DNA of 64,000 bases from an uncultured Verrucomicrobia subdivision 3 bacterium (GTDB lineage Bacteria > Verrucomicrobiota > Verrucomicrobiia > Limisphaerales > UBA11358): assembly GCA_903878805.1 (NCBI GenBank), contig CAIRJF010000011.1:119274-183273 (forward strand), read 5' to 3'. A program made the position numbers and the translations under genes. The notes beneath the pieces were generated by a model. It was not told the origin of the DNA. It did not search any database and was given only the letters and a program-made list of their open reading frames with translations. Shown one piece after another: positions 7,769-17,040 of the stretch; the stretch's first letter is position 1; each line of letters starts with the position of its first letter.

Positions 7769-8780
7769 GCGCCGCCGCCTGTCGCACGCCGGCGTGAGCG
7801 TCCACCATGGTCATCACGAGTTTCTCGACAATAGTTTCATTGCCGACGCGCCCGAGCGCATTGGCTGCGCCCTCGCGGACTTCCTGGTCGGTGTCGTCCA
7901 GCGGTTTGGCAACGGAGGGAAACGCGCGCGTGTCGCCCAGCTTGCCGAGCGAATCCAGCGCCGCCCGGCGGATTTCCCAATCCTTGTCATTGAGTAATTT
8001 TATCAACGGCTCGACCGCTGACGTGTCGCCCAGCGAACCCAGCGCCTGCGCCGCGACCAGTCGCACGTTGCGCGCGCTGTCACGCAAAGCGCCGATGAGT
8101 GCGGGCTGGCAATCGCGGCAGCCGGCCTGCTCGAGCGCATAAATGGCGGCGGTGCGCACCGTCGGTTCGGCGTCGCGCAGCAAACTTTGTAACGGCTTGA
8201 ACACGGCCGGTTCGGCGATTTCCCCCAGCGCGTTGGCAGCGGCAGATTTTTTGTCCGCCGTGGCCGTGCGTAAAAAATCCGTGAGCGGCTTGATGGCTTC
8301 GGTTCCGAACACCGACAACTGCCGGATCGCGCCAGTGGCGATGAAATAATAAATTTGTTCCTGCGAGGTGTTGGGTTGCCAGCCAAGCGACTTGAGCGCT
8401 TGCGCCGCGCGCCATTGAACCGTCGGCGTGCCGTTCGACAATTTCAGAACCAGCGCGGCGATGGCCGCGCGGTCGTCCAGCCGCTTGAGCGCGGCAATGG
8501 CGGATTCTTGCACAGATTCACTTGGGTCGCTCAATGCGCGAATCAAAGTTGGCACGGTTCGCACATCGCGCAGGTCGGCGAGAATCGCCGTGGCTTCCTG
8601 GCGAACTTCCACCTCGGGATCAGTCAGCACATGATTCAGCAGCGCGACGGTGATTTTGTCGTCGAGCGCGACCACGGCGTCGTTGATGGCGGAGCGCAAA
8701 CTTTGCAACGCCCGCAAACGGCGCGCGGGCGTCTTGGACTTAAGCTGGTGTTGGGCCAGCCAGAGGGCGATGCGAGTCAT
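7731..8780 (-). CDS. HEAT-repeat protein (PBS-lyase type repeats)
   Basis: Nearly all of its 349 residues consist of 30-residue HEAT/PBS-lyase repeats with the usual pattern of Leu/Ala helices and D-x-x-V-R turns (for example VLTDPEVEVRQEATAILADL and LLNDKDWEIRRAALDSLGKL). Such solenoids act as protein-binding scaffolds. There is no signal peptide or membrane segment. The last residues (ARAAAAAGDSSCR) look out of frame, since the preceding repeat (VDAHAGVRQAAARA) would continue naturally in the overlapping frame that begins at 7768. The gene heads a two-gene unit; the partner is unknown. Confidence 0.78.
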   Translation of the reverse strand: MTRIALWLAQHQLKSKTPARRLRALQSLRSAINDAVVALDDKITVALLNHVLTDPEVEVRQEATAILADLRDVRTVPTLIRALSDPSESVQESAIAALKRLDDRAAIAALVLKLSNGTPTVQWRAAQALKSLGWQPNTSQEQIYYFIATGAIRQLSVFGTEAIKPLTDFLRTATADKKSAAANALGEIAEPAVFKPLQSLLRDAEPTVRTAAIYALEQAGCRDCQPALIGALRDSARNVRLVAAQALGSLGDTSAVEPLIKLLNDKDWEIRRAALDSLGKLGDTRAFPSVAKPLDDTDQEVREGAANALGRVGNETIVEKLVMTMVDAHAGVRQAAARAAAAAGDSSCR

Positions 8781-8848
8781 GGCTACAACTGCTGGCTATT
8801 TAGCAGTTAATGTGCCGTAACCGCAAGAATTGTCCGGGCGCGAAGACG

Positions 8849-11239
8849 TTAATTTACAAACGAAGTTTCATTCGCCTGCAACAGCGCCTGCGCATATTCC
8901 TCCCATGAAGTCAGTGGCGCACGGTTCTTCATGATGTAGCCAGGAAAGGCCTGATTATTTTTTTGATTAAATTTTTTCCCGCCGTCGTTGTTGGCGGCTA
9001 GCGGCAACACTTCGCCCGGCAACGGTGTTTCACCAACAAATTCGAGCCCGAGTGAAGTTTCCTCTGGGCTTGGCGGACGCTGGTAAATGCGCTCGTAAAG
9101 AAAATTCAGACGCTCGGCGTCGTCTTCCGTCGCGACAAAATCCGGCGTCGCCACCAGCCGCCGGGCGACTTGGATCACCATCGGGCTGTTCATCAAAAAC
9201 AACGCCTGTTGCGGCACAGTTGTCTGGTGGCGCGCGCCCGTCACCATGTCCGGCGTGGCAAAATCAAAATTGATCAGCACGTCGTCAATGTTCGCGCGAT
9301 CTACAAAATCATAAATCGTCCGCCGCGTATTATCCGGCTGCTTACGCAAATCCACAGGCTTACCGTAAATGTTGGTGTCGAGCATTCCGCCGATGGCGAG
9401 CAACGAGTCGCGCAACGGCTCATATTCCAGCCGCCGTATGTTCGCGCGCCAAAGTAGCCGGTTGCCTGGATCAATCTGGACGTAACGCGGATTGCTCTCG
9501 CTGCTTTCCTGATAGACGCTCGACAGCATAATCAGCCGGTGAATTTTTTTGATGCTCCAGCCGTTTGTCATAAAATTCATCGCGAGATAATCGAGCAATT
9601 CAGGATGGCTGGGTGGATCGGACATCATGCCAAAATCATCCGGCGTCGGCACAAAACCAGCGCCAAAATGATGCTCCCAAATGCGGTTGATCATCACGCG
9701 CGCGGTGAGCGGGTTATTTTTGCTGGCGATGCCCAGAGCAAGTTCCAGTCGTCCGCTGCCGTTGGTATAAACCGGGCGATTCGGTGCGGATAAAATTTGC
9801 AAAAAACGACGCGGGACGATTTCGCCGCGATTACCCGCTTCGCCGCGAATAAATAATGGCGAGTCATGCCCTTTTGCCGCGTCTTCCAAAACCATCGCGC
9901 GCTCGGGCGAACCGGGATTGTTCAAATCCAGTTCGGCAATCGCATGCTCCTTCTGTTGCAACGTCCGGCGCGCTTCTTTGAAAGCGTCAAGGTCGCCGCT
10001 CTTGCGGAATCCCGGCAGACTGGCTTCCAGATTATCCGCCTCTGTCGTCAACAATTCCCGCTGTTGGTAATAGCCTCGATAAGCTTCTGTGGCAGTGACC
10101 TTGGCGATGACCGGCTCATTTTTTGGCTCAACACAACTATCAAAAATACCGCGCAACGAATAATAATCCTTCTGCGGAATCGGATCGAACTTGTGGTCGT
10201 GGCAGCGTGCACATGTCACCGTCAGAGCGAGAAAACCTTTCGTCACCACGTCAATGCGGTCGTTGAGAATGTCATTCTGCATGCCCATGAAATGATCGCC
10301 AACCGTCAGAAAACCCAGCGCGGTTAAATTCGTCGGATCGCGTTTCCACGACGCCAACCGATCGGCGGCAATTTGCTCCATGATGAATTGATTGTAAGGT
10401 TTGTCCTCGTTGAAGCTGCGGATGACATAGTCGCGGTAGGTCCACGCAAACGGATTAAGATTATCTTCAGTGTTGCGACGAGGCTGGCCTTTCGTGTCGC
10501 TGTAACGCGCCACGTCCAGCCAATGGCGTCCCCAACGCTCGCCGTAATGTGGCGAGGCAAGCAACCGGTCAACGACTTTGGCAAATGCGTCCGGCGACGT
10601 GTCGCTCACAAAATCTTGAACCTCCTCCGGCGTCGGCGGCAGACCGATCAAATCAAACGTCGCGCGGCGAATCAGCGTGCGTTTGTCAGCGGGCGCACTC
10701 GGCTTTAAATCTTTTTCATCCAACTTCGCGAGGATGAAATTATCCATCGGCGTCCGACACCAATTAGGATTGCTGACTTGAGGGACAGTTACGTGCTTGA
10801 CCGGCTGCCATGCCCAATGATTCGTTTTGTTGTCGTCCCATTTGGATTGTGCAACCATTGCCACGCGCGGATCGGGCGCGCCCATTTTCACCCACGCGAC
10901 CAAATCAGCAATCTGGTCGTCGTCGAGCTTCTTGTTCTTGGGCATCTGCAAATCTGGATCCGTGTAGCGCACGGCTTTGATGAGCAAACTTGCTTCGGGA
11001 TTCCCTGGCACAATGGCAACGCCGGTGTCGCCGCCTTTCAAAAGTCCGTCGCGGCTGTCGAGCAACAGCCCGCCTTTAACTTTTTCCGCCTGCGTGCTGT
11101 GGCATTTGTAGCAGTTATCCGCGAGCACCGGACGGATTTTTTTTTCAAAAAAATCCGTTTGCGCGGGCGTTAAATCGGCGGCGACTGCCCTGCCCCAACC
11201 CAAGGCCACCAGCAACATCAGTGGCAAAACGTTTTTCAT
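8849..11239 (-). CDS. Planctomycete-type cytochrome c protein with DUF1549 and DUF1553
   Basis: This 796-residue secreted protein has a signal peptide (about residues 1-20), a PSCyt1 cytochrome c domain with C-Y-K-C-H near residue 42 followed by GGLLLDSRDGLLKGGDTG, then DUF1549 (WCRTPMDNFILAKL to the conserved YGERWGRHWLDVARYSDT) and DUF1553 (ARVMINRIWEHHFG, PTPDDFG). A second C-A-R-C-H motif lies in the middle. These proteins are abundant in Planctomycetes and Verrucomicrobia and are nearly always paired with a DUF1501 gene, as here: the ATG overlaps the stop region of the upstream DUF1501 gene by 4 nt. Their biochemical role is still unclear; a link to polysaccharide or sulfated-glycan breakdown has been proposed. 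Confidence 0.93.
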   Translation of the reverse strand: MKNVLPLMLLVALGWGRAVAADLTPAQTDFFEKKIRPVLADNCYKCHSTQAEKVKGGLLLDSRDGLLKGGDTGVAIVPGNPEASLLIKAVRYTDPDLQMPKNKKLDDDQIADLVAWVKMGAPDPRVAMVAQSKWDDNKTNHWAWQPVKHVTVPQVSNPNWCRTPMDNFILAKLDEKDLKPSAPADKRTLIRRATFDLIGLPPTPEEVQDFVSDTSPDAFAKVVDRLLASPHYGERWGRHWLDVARYSDTKGQPRRNTEDNLNPFAWTYRDYVIRSFNEDKPYNQFIMEQIAADRLASWKRDPTNLTALGFLTVGDHFMGMQNDILNDRIDVVTKGFLALTVTCARCHDHKFDPIPQKDYYSLRGIFDSCVEPKNEPVIAKVTATEAYRGYYQQRELLTTEADNLEASLPGFRKSGDLDAFKEARRTLQQKEHAIAELDLNNPGSPERAMVLEDAAKGHDSPLFIRGEAGNRGEIVPRRFLQILSAPNRPVYTNGSGRLELALGIASKNNPLTARVMINRIWEHHFGAGFVPTPDDFGMMSDPPSHPELLDYLAMNFMTNGWSIKKIHRLIMLSSVYQESSESNPRYVQIDPGNRLLWRANIRRLEYEPLRDSLLAIGGMLDTNIYGKPVDLRKQPDNTRRTIYDFVDRANIDDVLINFDFATPDMVTGARHQTTVPQQALFLMNSPMVIQVARRLVATPDFVATEDDAERLNFLYERIYQRPPSPEETSLGLEFVGETPLPGEVLPLAANNDGGKKFNQKNNQAFPGYIMKNRAPLTSWEEYAQALLQANETSFVN

Positions 11240-12645
11240 GCGAAGACAGCTTTGACAATTTCACCGCTCGTTTCCGTCAGACGAAAATCTCGTCCATTAT
11301 AGCGGTAAGTCAGTTTTTTGTGGTCGAAACCCAGCAGCGCAAGAATCGTCGCGTGCAAGTCGTGGACGTGGACTTTATTTTCGATGGAGGCTGCGCCGAA
11401 ATCATCCGTCTTGCCGTAAGTCATGCCGCCGCGCACGCCACCACCCGCGAGCACGGTCGTGAACGCTTTGGAATTATGATCGCGGCCCGGATTGTCGCCA
11501 CCATTGCGGTCACGCGTCGGCTTGCGACCAAATTCGCCACCCCAAACGATAAGCGTTTCATCAAACAAGCCGCGCTGTTTCAAATCTTTGATGAACGCCG
11601 CGAGCGGCTGGTCAATGTCCTTCGCGCGATCCGGCAATTTCTCCTCCAAGTCCTGATGATGATCCCAACCGCCCGCCCACACCTGCACGAAACGCACGCC
11701 GCGTTCAATGAGCCGCCGCGCGATGAGCATTTGATTCCCCTGCGCGGAGCGGCCATACATTTCGCGCATGGATTGTGGCTCCTTGTTCAAGTCAAAGGCA
11801 TCCGTTGCTTCTGTCTGCATCCGAAACGCCATTTCATAAGCTTCCAATCGCGATTCGAGCTGCGCGTCCTTTTGCAAATTCTGACTGTGAATCTCATTCA
11901 GCTTGTGCACCAAATCCAGTTGGCGACGCTGTTCCGGCAACGGCGTAACCGGGTTGCGAATGTTTTCAATCAACATATTTAACGTCGGAACTTTCGTGTT
12001 GATACTGACGCCTTGATAAATTCCTGGCAGAAAAGCTGATTGCCAATTCGCCGTGCCGCCGGGCGGCGCACCACCGGGTCGCAACGAAATGAAGCCCGGC
12101 ATATTTTGATTTTCCGTGCCGAGACCGTAAAGCACCCACGAACCCACGCTCGGCCGCACGAGGCGCGAACCAGTATTCATCATGACGGTCGCCACTTCAT
12201 GCGCGGGAATGTCGGTATACATCGAACGCACCACGCAAAGATCATCCACCAACTCGCCCATCTGCGGAAAAACTTCACTGACCTCGATGCCGGATTTGCC
12301 TTTCTTTTCAAACTTGAACGGCGAACCCATCGCCACACCGTTCTGTCCGGGAATTTCTTGGCCGTCCATTTTACTCAACGCCGGTTTCGGATCCCAAGTG
12401 TCCACGTGCGACGGCGCGCCCTGCGCAAATATGTGGACGACGTGTTTGGCCTTGGCGGGCAGCGGCGGCGCTTTAGGCAAAAGTGTCGCCTCGGCCTCCA
12501 TCGCGTTGGCGGCGGGAGCAAAAAGTTCATTGCCAAACATCGCCGCGAGACTCAAGGCGCCAAAACCCATCCCGGCGCGCTGAAGAAATTGCCGACGCGT
12601 CAAAAAATGATCTTCAAGATGCGCAGAGTGTTCGTCTTGGTTCAT
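11236..12645 (-). CDS. DUF1501 family protein (Tat-exported, sulfatase-like fold)
   Basis: The 469-residue protein carries a twin-arginine signal (TRRQFLQRAGMGFGALSLAA, residues about 16-35), so it is exported folded through Tat. The body matches DUF1501, distantly related to the alkaline phosphatase/sulfatase superfamily, with conserved segments HVVHIFAQGAPSHVDTWDPK, VWAGGWDHHQDL and WGGEFGRKP. It is the standard partner of the DUF1549/DUF1553 cytochrome encoded immediately downstream, with a 4-nt overlap, and the two form an operon starting near 12650. Enzymatic activity has not been established for the family. Confidence 0.92.
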   Translation of the reverse strand: MNQDEHSAHLEDHFLTRRQFLQRAGMGFGALSLAAMFGNELFAPAANAMEAEATLLPKAPPLPAKAKHVVHIFAQGAPSHVDTWDPKPALSKMDGQEIPGQNGVAMGSPFKFEKKGKSGIEVSEVFPQMGELVDDLCVVRSMYTDIPAHEVATVMMNTGSRLVRPSVGSWVLYGLGTENQNMPGFISLRPGGAPPGGTANWQSAFLPGIYQGVSINTKVPTLNMLIENIRNPVTPLPEQRRQLDLVHKLNEIHSQNLQKDAQLESRLEAYEMAFRMQTEATDAFDLNKEPQSMREMYGRSAQGNQMLIARRLIERGVRFVQVWAGGWDHHQDLEEKLPDRAKDIDQPLAAFIKDLKQRGLFDETLIVWGGEFGRKPTRDRNGGDNPGRDHNSKAFTTVLAGGGVRGGMTYGKTDDFGAASIENKVHVHDLHATILALLGFDHKKLTYRYNGRDFRLTETSGEIVKAVFA

Positions 12646-12692
12646 AACTTTAGGTTGTTAACAGATGAGACGTTGAAAACAAACTTTAGGTT
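12646..12692. promoter_or_regulatory. Pair of 11-bp direct repeats in a divergent promoter region
   Basis: The sequence AACTTTAGGTT occurs at 12646-12656 and again at 12682-12692, 36 bp apart, inside the 77-bp region between the divergently transcribed DUF1501 operon and the zinc-ribbon gene. The first copy directly abuts the DUF1501 start codon. It could be a regulator site or an incidental duplication. Confidence 0.3.
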
Positions 12693-12722
12693 TCGTCTAG
12701 TTTCTCGCATCCTTAATGGAAA

Positions 12723-13322
12723 ATGTCCAACGACAACTTTGTCAAAGGCCAATGCCGTCACTGTGCCGGCCATTTGGAATTTCCTACCGACGCCATTGGC
12801 GAAACCATCCCCTGCCCGCATTGCGGCCAGCCGACGGAACTCGCCGCGCCAGTTTCAAACAATAAAAACAATGAAATCAGGCGCATTGCGATAGGAGTTA
12901 CCGCTTTAATTTTGTTGATTACAATCGGACTTACCGCCGTAATTTTGTTGAAGAAAAAACCCACTGCCGCCGTTTCGGGAAATCAAACCGCGCCAGCCGC
13001 GCAAACTAATTTATCCGACGCCTCCGGCCTTCCCAACGGCTGGCAGCGCACCAATAATTTTGCCATCTCCACAATTAAACTGGAAAAAACGTCCGGCAGC
13101 TCGCTCGTTTACGCCAGCGGAACGGTTCGCAATCTCGGCAGCCAGCGGCGTTTTGGCGTAAAAATCAGCGTGCAACTTTTTGATGCGGAAAATCAACCCG
13201 CCGGTCAGTCACAGGATTATCAACCGTTGATGGAAGCGAATGCCGAATGGCATTTCAAGGCGTTGGTGCTGGGCGCCAAAGTGGTTTCTGGGCGCGTCAA
13301 TTCTATCAGCGAGGATAAATAA
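12723..13322 (+). CDS. Zinc-ribbon membrane protein with C-terminal FxLYD-like domain
   Basis: The 199-residue product begins with a zinc ribbon (C-R-H-C ... C-P-H-C, residues about 11-37), followed by one transmembrane helix (about 57-78), a Pro/Ala/Thr linker and a C-terminal domain (about 105-199) containing VYASGTVRNLGSQRRFGVKI and VQLFDAENQPAGQ. That pattern is typical of extracytoplasmic FxLYD/DUF3426-like beta domains. The function is unknown. It is transcribed alone, divergently from the DUF1501 operon, and converges with the DCC-family gene 12 bp beyond its stop. Confidence 0.7.
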   Translation: MSNDNFVKGQCRHCAGHLEFPTDAIGETIPCPHCGQPTELAAPVSNNKNNEIRRIAIGVTALILLITIGLTAVILLKKKPTAAVSGNQTAPAAQTNLSDASGLPNGWQRTNNFAISTIKLEKTSGSSLVYASGTVRNLGSQRRFGVKISVQLFDAENQPAGQSQDYQPLMEANAEWHFKALVLGAKVVSGRVNSISEDK

Positions 13323-13334
13323 AACGCGCGCCGT

Positions 13335-13760
13335 TTAATTTTTGCTCACCGGCGCGGCGCAACTGCCGGACTCACATTTGCGCCCGAAAAATTTTCCGAT
13401 GCTCATGCGGTTGCGCGCGAACCATTCGTAACCGATGTCAGCGAGCCAGCGCAAACCCGGCCAACCCGTCGGCGCGAGCAGCCAGCCGAGGCCGACGGCG
13501 CGATACGCTTCGCGAAAAACTTCCACCTTCGTCACGATGCGTCCGTCGGGAAAAATGCCGTGGATCACACCCATCAACTCCGCCTGCGTTTTCCCATAAA
13601 CCGCCGCATTAAAATTTGGTGCGGCGATGTCTTCAAACACGAGCCAGCCGTGGCGGTTGCGCTTTTGCAGAAAGCGCGCCTCGCGCTGGCACAGCGGACA
13701 GTCGCCATCGAATAAAAGTTTGAAACGCCATTCACTCATAACGCGCCGAACGTAATCCAT
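13335..13760 (-). CDS. DCC family thiol-disulfide oxidoreductase-like protein (DUF393)
   Basis: The 141-residue protein has the defining motif of the DUF393/YuxK family, FDGDCPLCQREARFL, near residue 17-31, with the C-x-x-C pair of a thioredoxin-like redox centre. The remainder follows the family pattern (FEDIAAP, VYGKTQAELMGVIHGIFPDG, YRAVGLGWLLAPTGWPG). It is soluble and probably has a redox or structural role that has not been defined for the family. The C-terminus contains additional cysteines (KCESGSCAAP). Confidence 0.88.
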   Translation of the reverse strand: MDYVRRVMSEWRFKLLFDGDCPLCQREARFLQKRNRHGWLVFEDIAAPNFNAAVYGKTQAELMGVIHGIFPDGRIVTKVEVFREAYRAVGLGWLLAPTGWPGLRWLADIGYEWFARNRMSIGKFFGRKCESGSCAAPVSKN

Positions 13761-13786
13761 GAAATCTAGTTTTGCACAATAAAAAA

Positions 13787-13812
13787 AGCCGGGACGTTTG
13801 GGCGTCCCGGCT
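13787..13812 (-). terminator. Rho-independent terminator downstream of the 13827-14135 gene
   Basis: AGCCGGGACG (13787-13796) and CGTCCCGGCT (13803-13812) form a perfect 10-bp stem with a 6-nt loop. On the minus strand the stem is followed by seven T residues, as expected for intrinsic termination of the Lys-rich small gene ending at 13827. Confidence 0.85.
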
Positions 13813-13826
13813 CGTGGCGGAATAAA

Positions 13827-14135
13827 TTATTTTTTTACGGCGGCTTTTTTCTTAGCCGCAGCGGGCTTCTTGGCCGTTGTTTTTTTATTTTCCGGCTTGA
13901 CCGTCGCTTTGACGGGCGGCATCAGCACGGCTTTGTTTTTCTTGAGAAATTTTTCGATGTCCGTCTTGCTACCGATGGAGTTGGAGACGCGCACGGCACC
14001 GTGCTTGCCGAGTTTGTAATGCACGAGCAACCGGCCCACCATGTCCACCTGCAGATTGGTTTCCGCCATGCGCCAGATTTGGCCATCGGCAAGCGGCTCT
14101 GGAGCGGAACGGGGCGCGGATTTGTTTTTAATCAC
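13827..14135 (-). CDS. Small protein with Lys/Ala/Pro-rich histone-H1-like tail
   Basis: The 102-residue protein has a compact N-terminal domain (about residues 15-72, ending in DIEKFLKKNKAVL) and a basic tail of about 30 residues made of Lys, Ala, Pro and Val. Such tails occur in bacterial histone-H1-like and other nucleic-acid-binding proteins. The N-terminal domain contains GQIWRMAETNLQVDMVGRLL and HYKLGKHGAVRV, which I do not recognise. It has its own strong terminator. A nucleic-acid-binding role is an inference from the tail only. Confidence 0.65.
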   Translation of the reverse strand: MIKNKSAPRSAPEPLADGQIWRMAETNLQVDMVGRLLVHYKLGKHGAVRVSNSIGSKTDIEKFLKKNKAVLMPPVKATVKPENKKTTAKKPAAAKKKAAVKK

Positions 14136-14199
14136 AGTTCATTTTGCAAGTTTGAATTCAACTTATCCAGTGAAATCGCAGGGGTTTTGGCCTAGCGGT

Positions 14200-14952
14200 T
14201 CAATATTGCCACTCCAGCGCAAAAAACCATATCGTCTGTTCCTCGCCAGCGATGCTGTGCCCGGCGCTGGCAAGCAAGCTGAAATTTTCATTCAGCCGGC
14301 AGGAGCCGCCAAAATTCAGAACCACAAAACCATTGTCTCCATCCGAGTTCCGAGCCTGTGCAAAGACTTCGCCGCCGAGTGAAAACCGTCCGCTAAAATC
14401 GCGCTGCAAGAGCCAGCCGCCAAAGGGATAGTTGCGCTGGCCGGGCGCGGAATTCAAGGCCAGCCCGCCGCCGCCGTAAGTGGTCCACGCGCCAAAATCT
14501 TTTTGCAGCCACAAGGGGAGTTGAAACCATGCCCGACCATTGCCCAGCCCGCGCGCCGCGTCGCCGGTGGGCAGATTGACAGCAGGGAAAATGGCCGCAT
14601 CCAGCCAGCCGTTAGTTTCATGAAGAAAACGGTATTTAACGCTCAACTGCGTATCGCCCAAACCGGAAGCGGCCGGTTGGCCGCCGCCGCCGACCGAAGT
14701 CAGACCGGTGCTAGCCGACAGTTGCGTATCCGGTAGCACGCCATAATTGATGCCGACCGCCGGGCCGCTGAGGGTGTAAGCGCCACCCTGATGATTGCCC
14801 GTCGCGTAAAGATAATTTTCCCAATGCTGGTAATCCGTTGGTTCCGGATCATCGGTTAAAAACGGCGGACCGGCCAAAGCGCGCGTCGTTAGCAGCAGAT
14901 TCAAGCCAAGCGCTAACAGTATTTTCATTTGCCCATTCATCAAGAACAGCAT
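14200..14952 (-). CDS. Outer-membrane beta-barrel protein of unknown function
   Basis: This 250-residue protein has a signal peptide (hydrophobic core about residues 10-25, cleavage near ALA-GPP). The mature part begins with PPFLTDDPEPTDYQHWENY and has alternating aromatic/glycine strands ending in EWQY, consistent with an outer-membrane barrel. Proteins with this PPFLTDDPEPT start are often annotated as transporter-like; no substrate is known. Several ATGs lie near the start (14952, 14937, 14928); I kept the first. It appears to be transcribed alone. Confidence 0.65.
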   Translation of the reverse strand: MLFLMNGQMKILLALGLNLLLTTRALAGPPFLTDDPEPTDYQHWENYLYATGNHQGGAYTLSGPAVGINYGVLPDTQLSASTGLTSVGGGGQPAASGLGDTQLSVKYRFLHETNGWLDAAIFPAVNLPTGDAARGLGNGRAWFQLPLWLQKDFGAWTTYGGGGLALNSAPGQRNYPFGGWLLQRDFSGRFSLGGEVFAQARNSDGDNGFVVLNFGGSCRLNENFSLLASAGHSIAGEEQTIWFFALEWQY

Positions 14953-15249
14953 AGCGGGCGGTCAAAATCTCCGCTGCTGTTTCATTGCGGTTTATTGTCG
15001 GTGATTTGTATTACCTTGTCTGGGGTGACTGCAAGATTTACCGGTTCTAGCCCCGGTGTGTTGGCAAACCAAATAGGACTGATACGCATTCAGTGAAAAT
15101 ATTTTCTAAAACAGTCACGTTCACAGTCGGCGTCCATCAATTCAGACGTAATCCGAATCGAGGCAGATGAGACAGTTTCTACAATTGCCGGAAGCAACCG
15201 GGCTCGCACGCACCAACAATGGCGGAGGGTGGGGAAAAATTGTCCGCAA
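14953..15249. other. Intergenic region without a recognisable gene
   Basis: This 297-bp stretch between the outer-membrane gene and lepA contains no convincing ORF, tRNA or terminator on either strand. The left part must contain the promoter of the 14200-14952 gene, and the right part is downstream of lepA. Confidence 0.5.
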
Positions 15250-17040
15250 TCAAGCTTTCAACACTTCGATGAACGCTTCCTGCGGGATGTTCACATTGCC
15301 GATGGATTTCATGCGCTTCTTGCCTTCCTTTTGTTTCTCCAAAAGTTTGCGTTTACGCGAGACATCGCCGCCGTAGCACTTCGCCGTCACGTCCTTGCGG
15401 AACGCGCTGATGACTTCGGACGCAACAATCTTACCACCGATCGCCGCCTGAATCTTCACCTGGAACTGCTGGCGCGGGATGACTTCTTTCAACTTCTCCG
15501 CGAGCGAACGTCCCCTGCCCTCGGCCTTCGTGCGATGCACGATGCACGAGAACGCGTCCATCGGTTCGGTGTTCACGAGCATGTCGAGCTTCACCATGTC
15601 GCTCTCCATGTATTCATCCGGCTCGTAATCCATCGACCCGAAACCGCGCGTGATGGATTTGATGCGGTCATGGAAATCAATCAGGATTTCGTTCAGCGGA
15701 ATCAAGCTGGTCAACATCACGCGGCGCGAATCCAACGTCTCCGTGTGATCCACATTGCCGCGCTTTTCGGAAATCAGCGACATCATATCGCCGATGTTTT
15801 CGTTTGGACAAATGACGAACGCCTTCACCATCGGCTCTTCAATCTTGGCGATGTGCGCCGAGTCCGGCATGAAGGCCGGATTGTCAATTTCCTTCATCGT
15901 GCCGTCCGAGAGATAAACTTTATACACCACGCTCGGATACGTCGCGATGATGTCCATGTCGTATTCGCGACGCAAACGCTCCTGCACGATTTCCAGATGC
16001 AGCAAGCCGAGGAAACCGCAGCGGAAACCGAAGCCGAGCGCCACGGACGTTTCCGAAGAATAAACAAACGCCGAGTCGTTCAGCTTCAGCTTGCCCATCG
16101 CTTGCTTCAACTGTTCGTAATCCGCCGTGTTGATGGGATAAATCCCGCTGAACACCATCGGATGAATCTCTTTGAAGCCCGGCAATTCGCTCGACGGATT
16201 GCGCGCGTCCGTGATCGTGTCGCCCATCTTCACTTCGGCGGCCGTCTTGATGTTCGCCGTGAAATAACCCGTCTCGCCCACTTCCAGTTTCTCGCGGATG
16301 TAAGGCTTCGGATTGAAGCTGCCGACTTCCTTCACCTCGACATTTTTGCCGGAGTGCAGAAGTTTCACCATCATGCCCGGCTTCATCTCGCCGTTGAAAA
16401 TGCGCACGTGCGTCACGACACCCTTGTAAGTATCGAAATACGAATCAAACGCCAGCGCCTGCAAACTTGGTTCGCCCGTCGGTTTCGGCGGCGGCACGCG
16501 CGCCACGATGGCTTCCAAAATATCTTCGATGCCGATGCCTTGTTTCGCGCTGCAAGGAATCGCCCATTCACTCGGCACCGCAAGCACATCTTCCAATTGC
16601 TGCTTCGCCTGCGGCACGTTCGCGTGACCGAGATCAATCTTGTTGATGACCGGAATGATCGTGAGATCCAGCTTCGCCGCGAGATGATAATTCGCCACCG
16701 TCTGCGCCTCGACACCTTGCGCCGCATCAATCACGAGCAACGCGCCTTCGCACGCGCTCAAGCTGCGCGACACTTCATACGCAAAGTCCACGTGACCGGG
16801 CGTATCAATGAGATTCAATTCATAAGTCTCCCCATTGCGCGCCTTGTAAAGCATCGTGACCGGATGCGCCTTGATGGTGATGCCGCGCTCCTTTTCCAAA
16901 TCCATCGCGTCGAGCAATTGTTCCGACATATCGCGCGTGGCGATCGTGCCGGTCATGTGCAAGAGCCGGTCGGAGAGCGTAGTCTTCCCGTGGTCAATGT
17001 GGGCGATGATGCTGAAATTACGTATGTGTGCGGCGTCCAT
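15250..17040 (-). CDS. lepA: Elongation factor 4 (LepA), ribosomal back-translocase GTPase
   Basis: The 596-residue length and domain order match LepA: a GTPase domain with G1 AHIDHGKTTLSD, G3 DTPGHVDF and G4 NKID, followed by an EF-G-like domain II, domains III and V, and the LepA-specific C-terminal domain (GGDVSRKRKLLEKQKEGKKR). LepA binds the ribosome and assists translation or assembly under stress. It is transcribed alone, divergently from the FAD/Fe-S dehydrogenase gene. A long open frame on the opposite strand is a shadow produced by codon usage. Confidence 0.98.
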   Translation of the reverse strand: MDAAHIRNFSIIAHIDHGKTTLSDRLLHMTGTIATRDMSEQLLDAMDLEKERGITIKAHPVTMLYKARNGETYELNLIDTPGHVDFAYEVSRSLSACEGALLVIDAAQGVEAQTVANYHLAAKLDLTIIPVINKIDLGHANVPQAKQQLEDVLAVPSEWAIPCSAKQGIGIEDILEAIVARVPPPKPTGEPSLQALAFDSYFDTYKGVVTHVRIFNGEMKPGMMVKLLHSGKNVEVKEVGSFNPKPYIREKLEVGETGYFTANIKTAAEVKMGDTITDARNPSSELPGFKEIHPMVFSGIYPINTADYEQLKQAMGKLKLNDSAFVYSSETSVALGFGFRCGFLGLLHLEIVQERLRREYDMDIIATYPSVVYKVYLSDGTMKEIDNPAFMPDSAHIAKIEEPMVKAFVICPNENIGDMMSLISEKRGNVDHTETLDSRRVMLTSLIPLNEILIDFHDRIKSITRGFGSMDYEPDEYMESDMVKLDMLVNTEPMDAFSCIVHRTKAEGRGRSLAEKLKEVIPRQQFQVKIQAAIGGKIVASEVISAFRKDVTAKCYGGDVSRKRKLLEKQKEGKKRMKSIGNVNIPQEAFIEVLKA

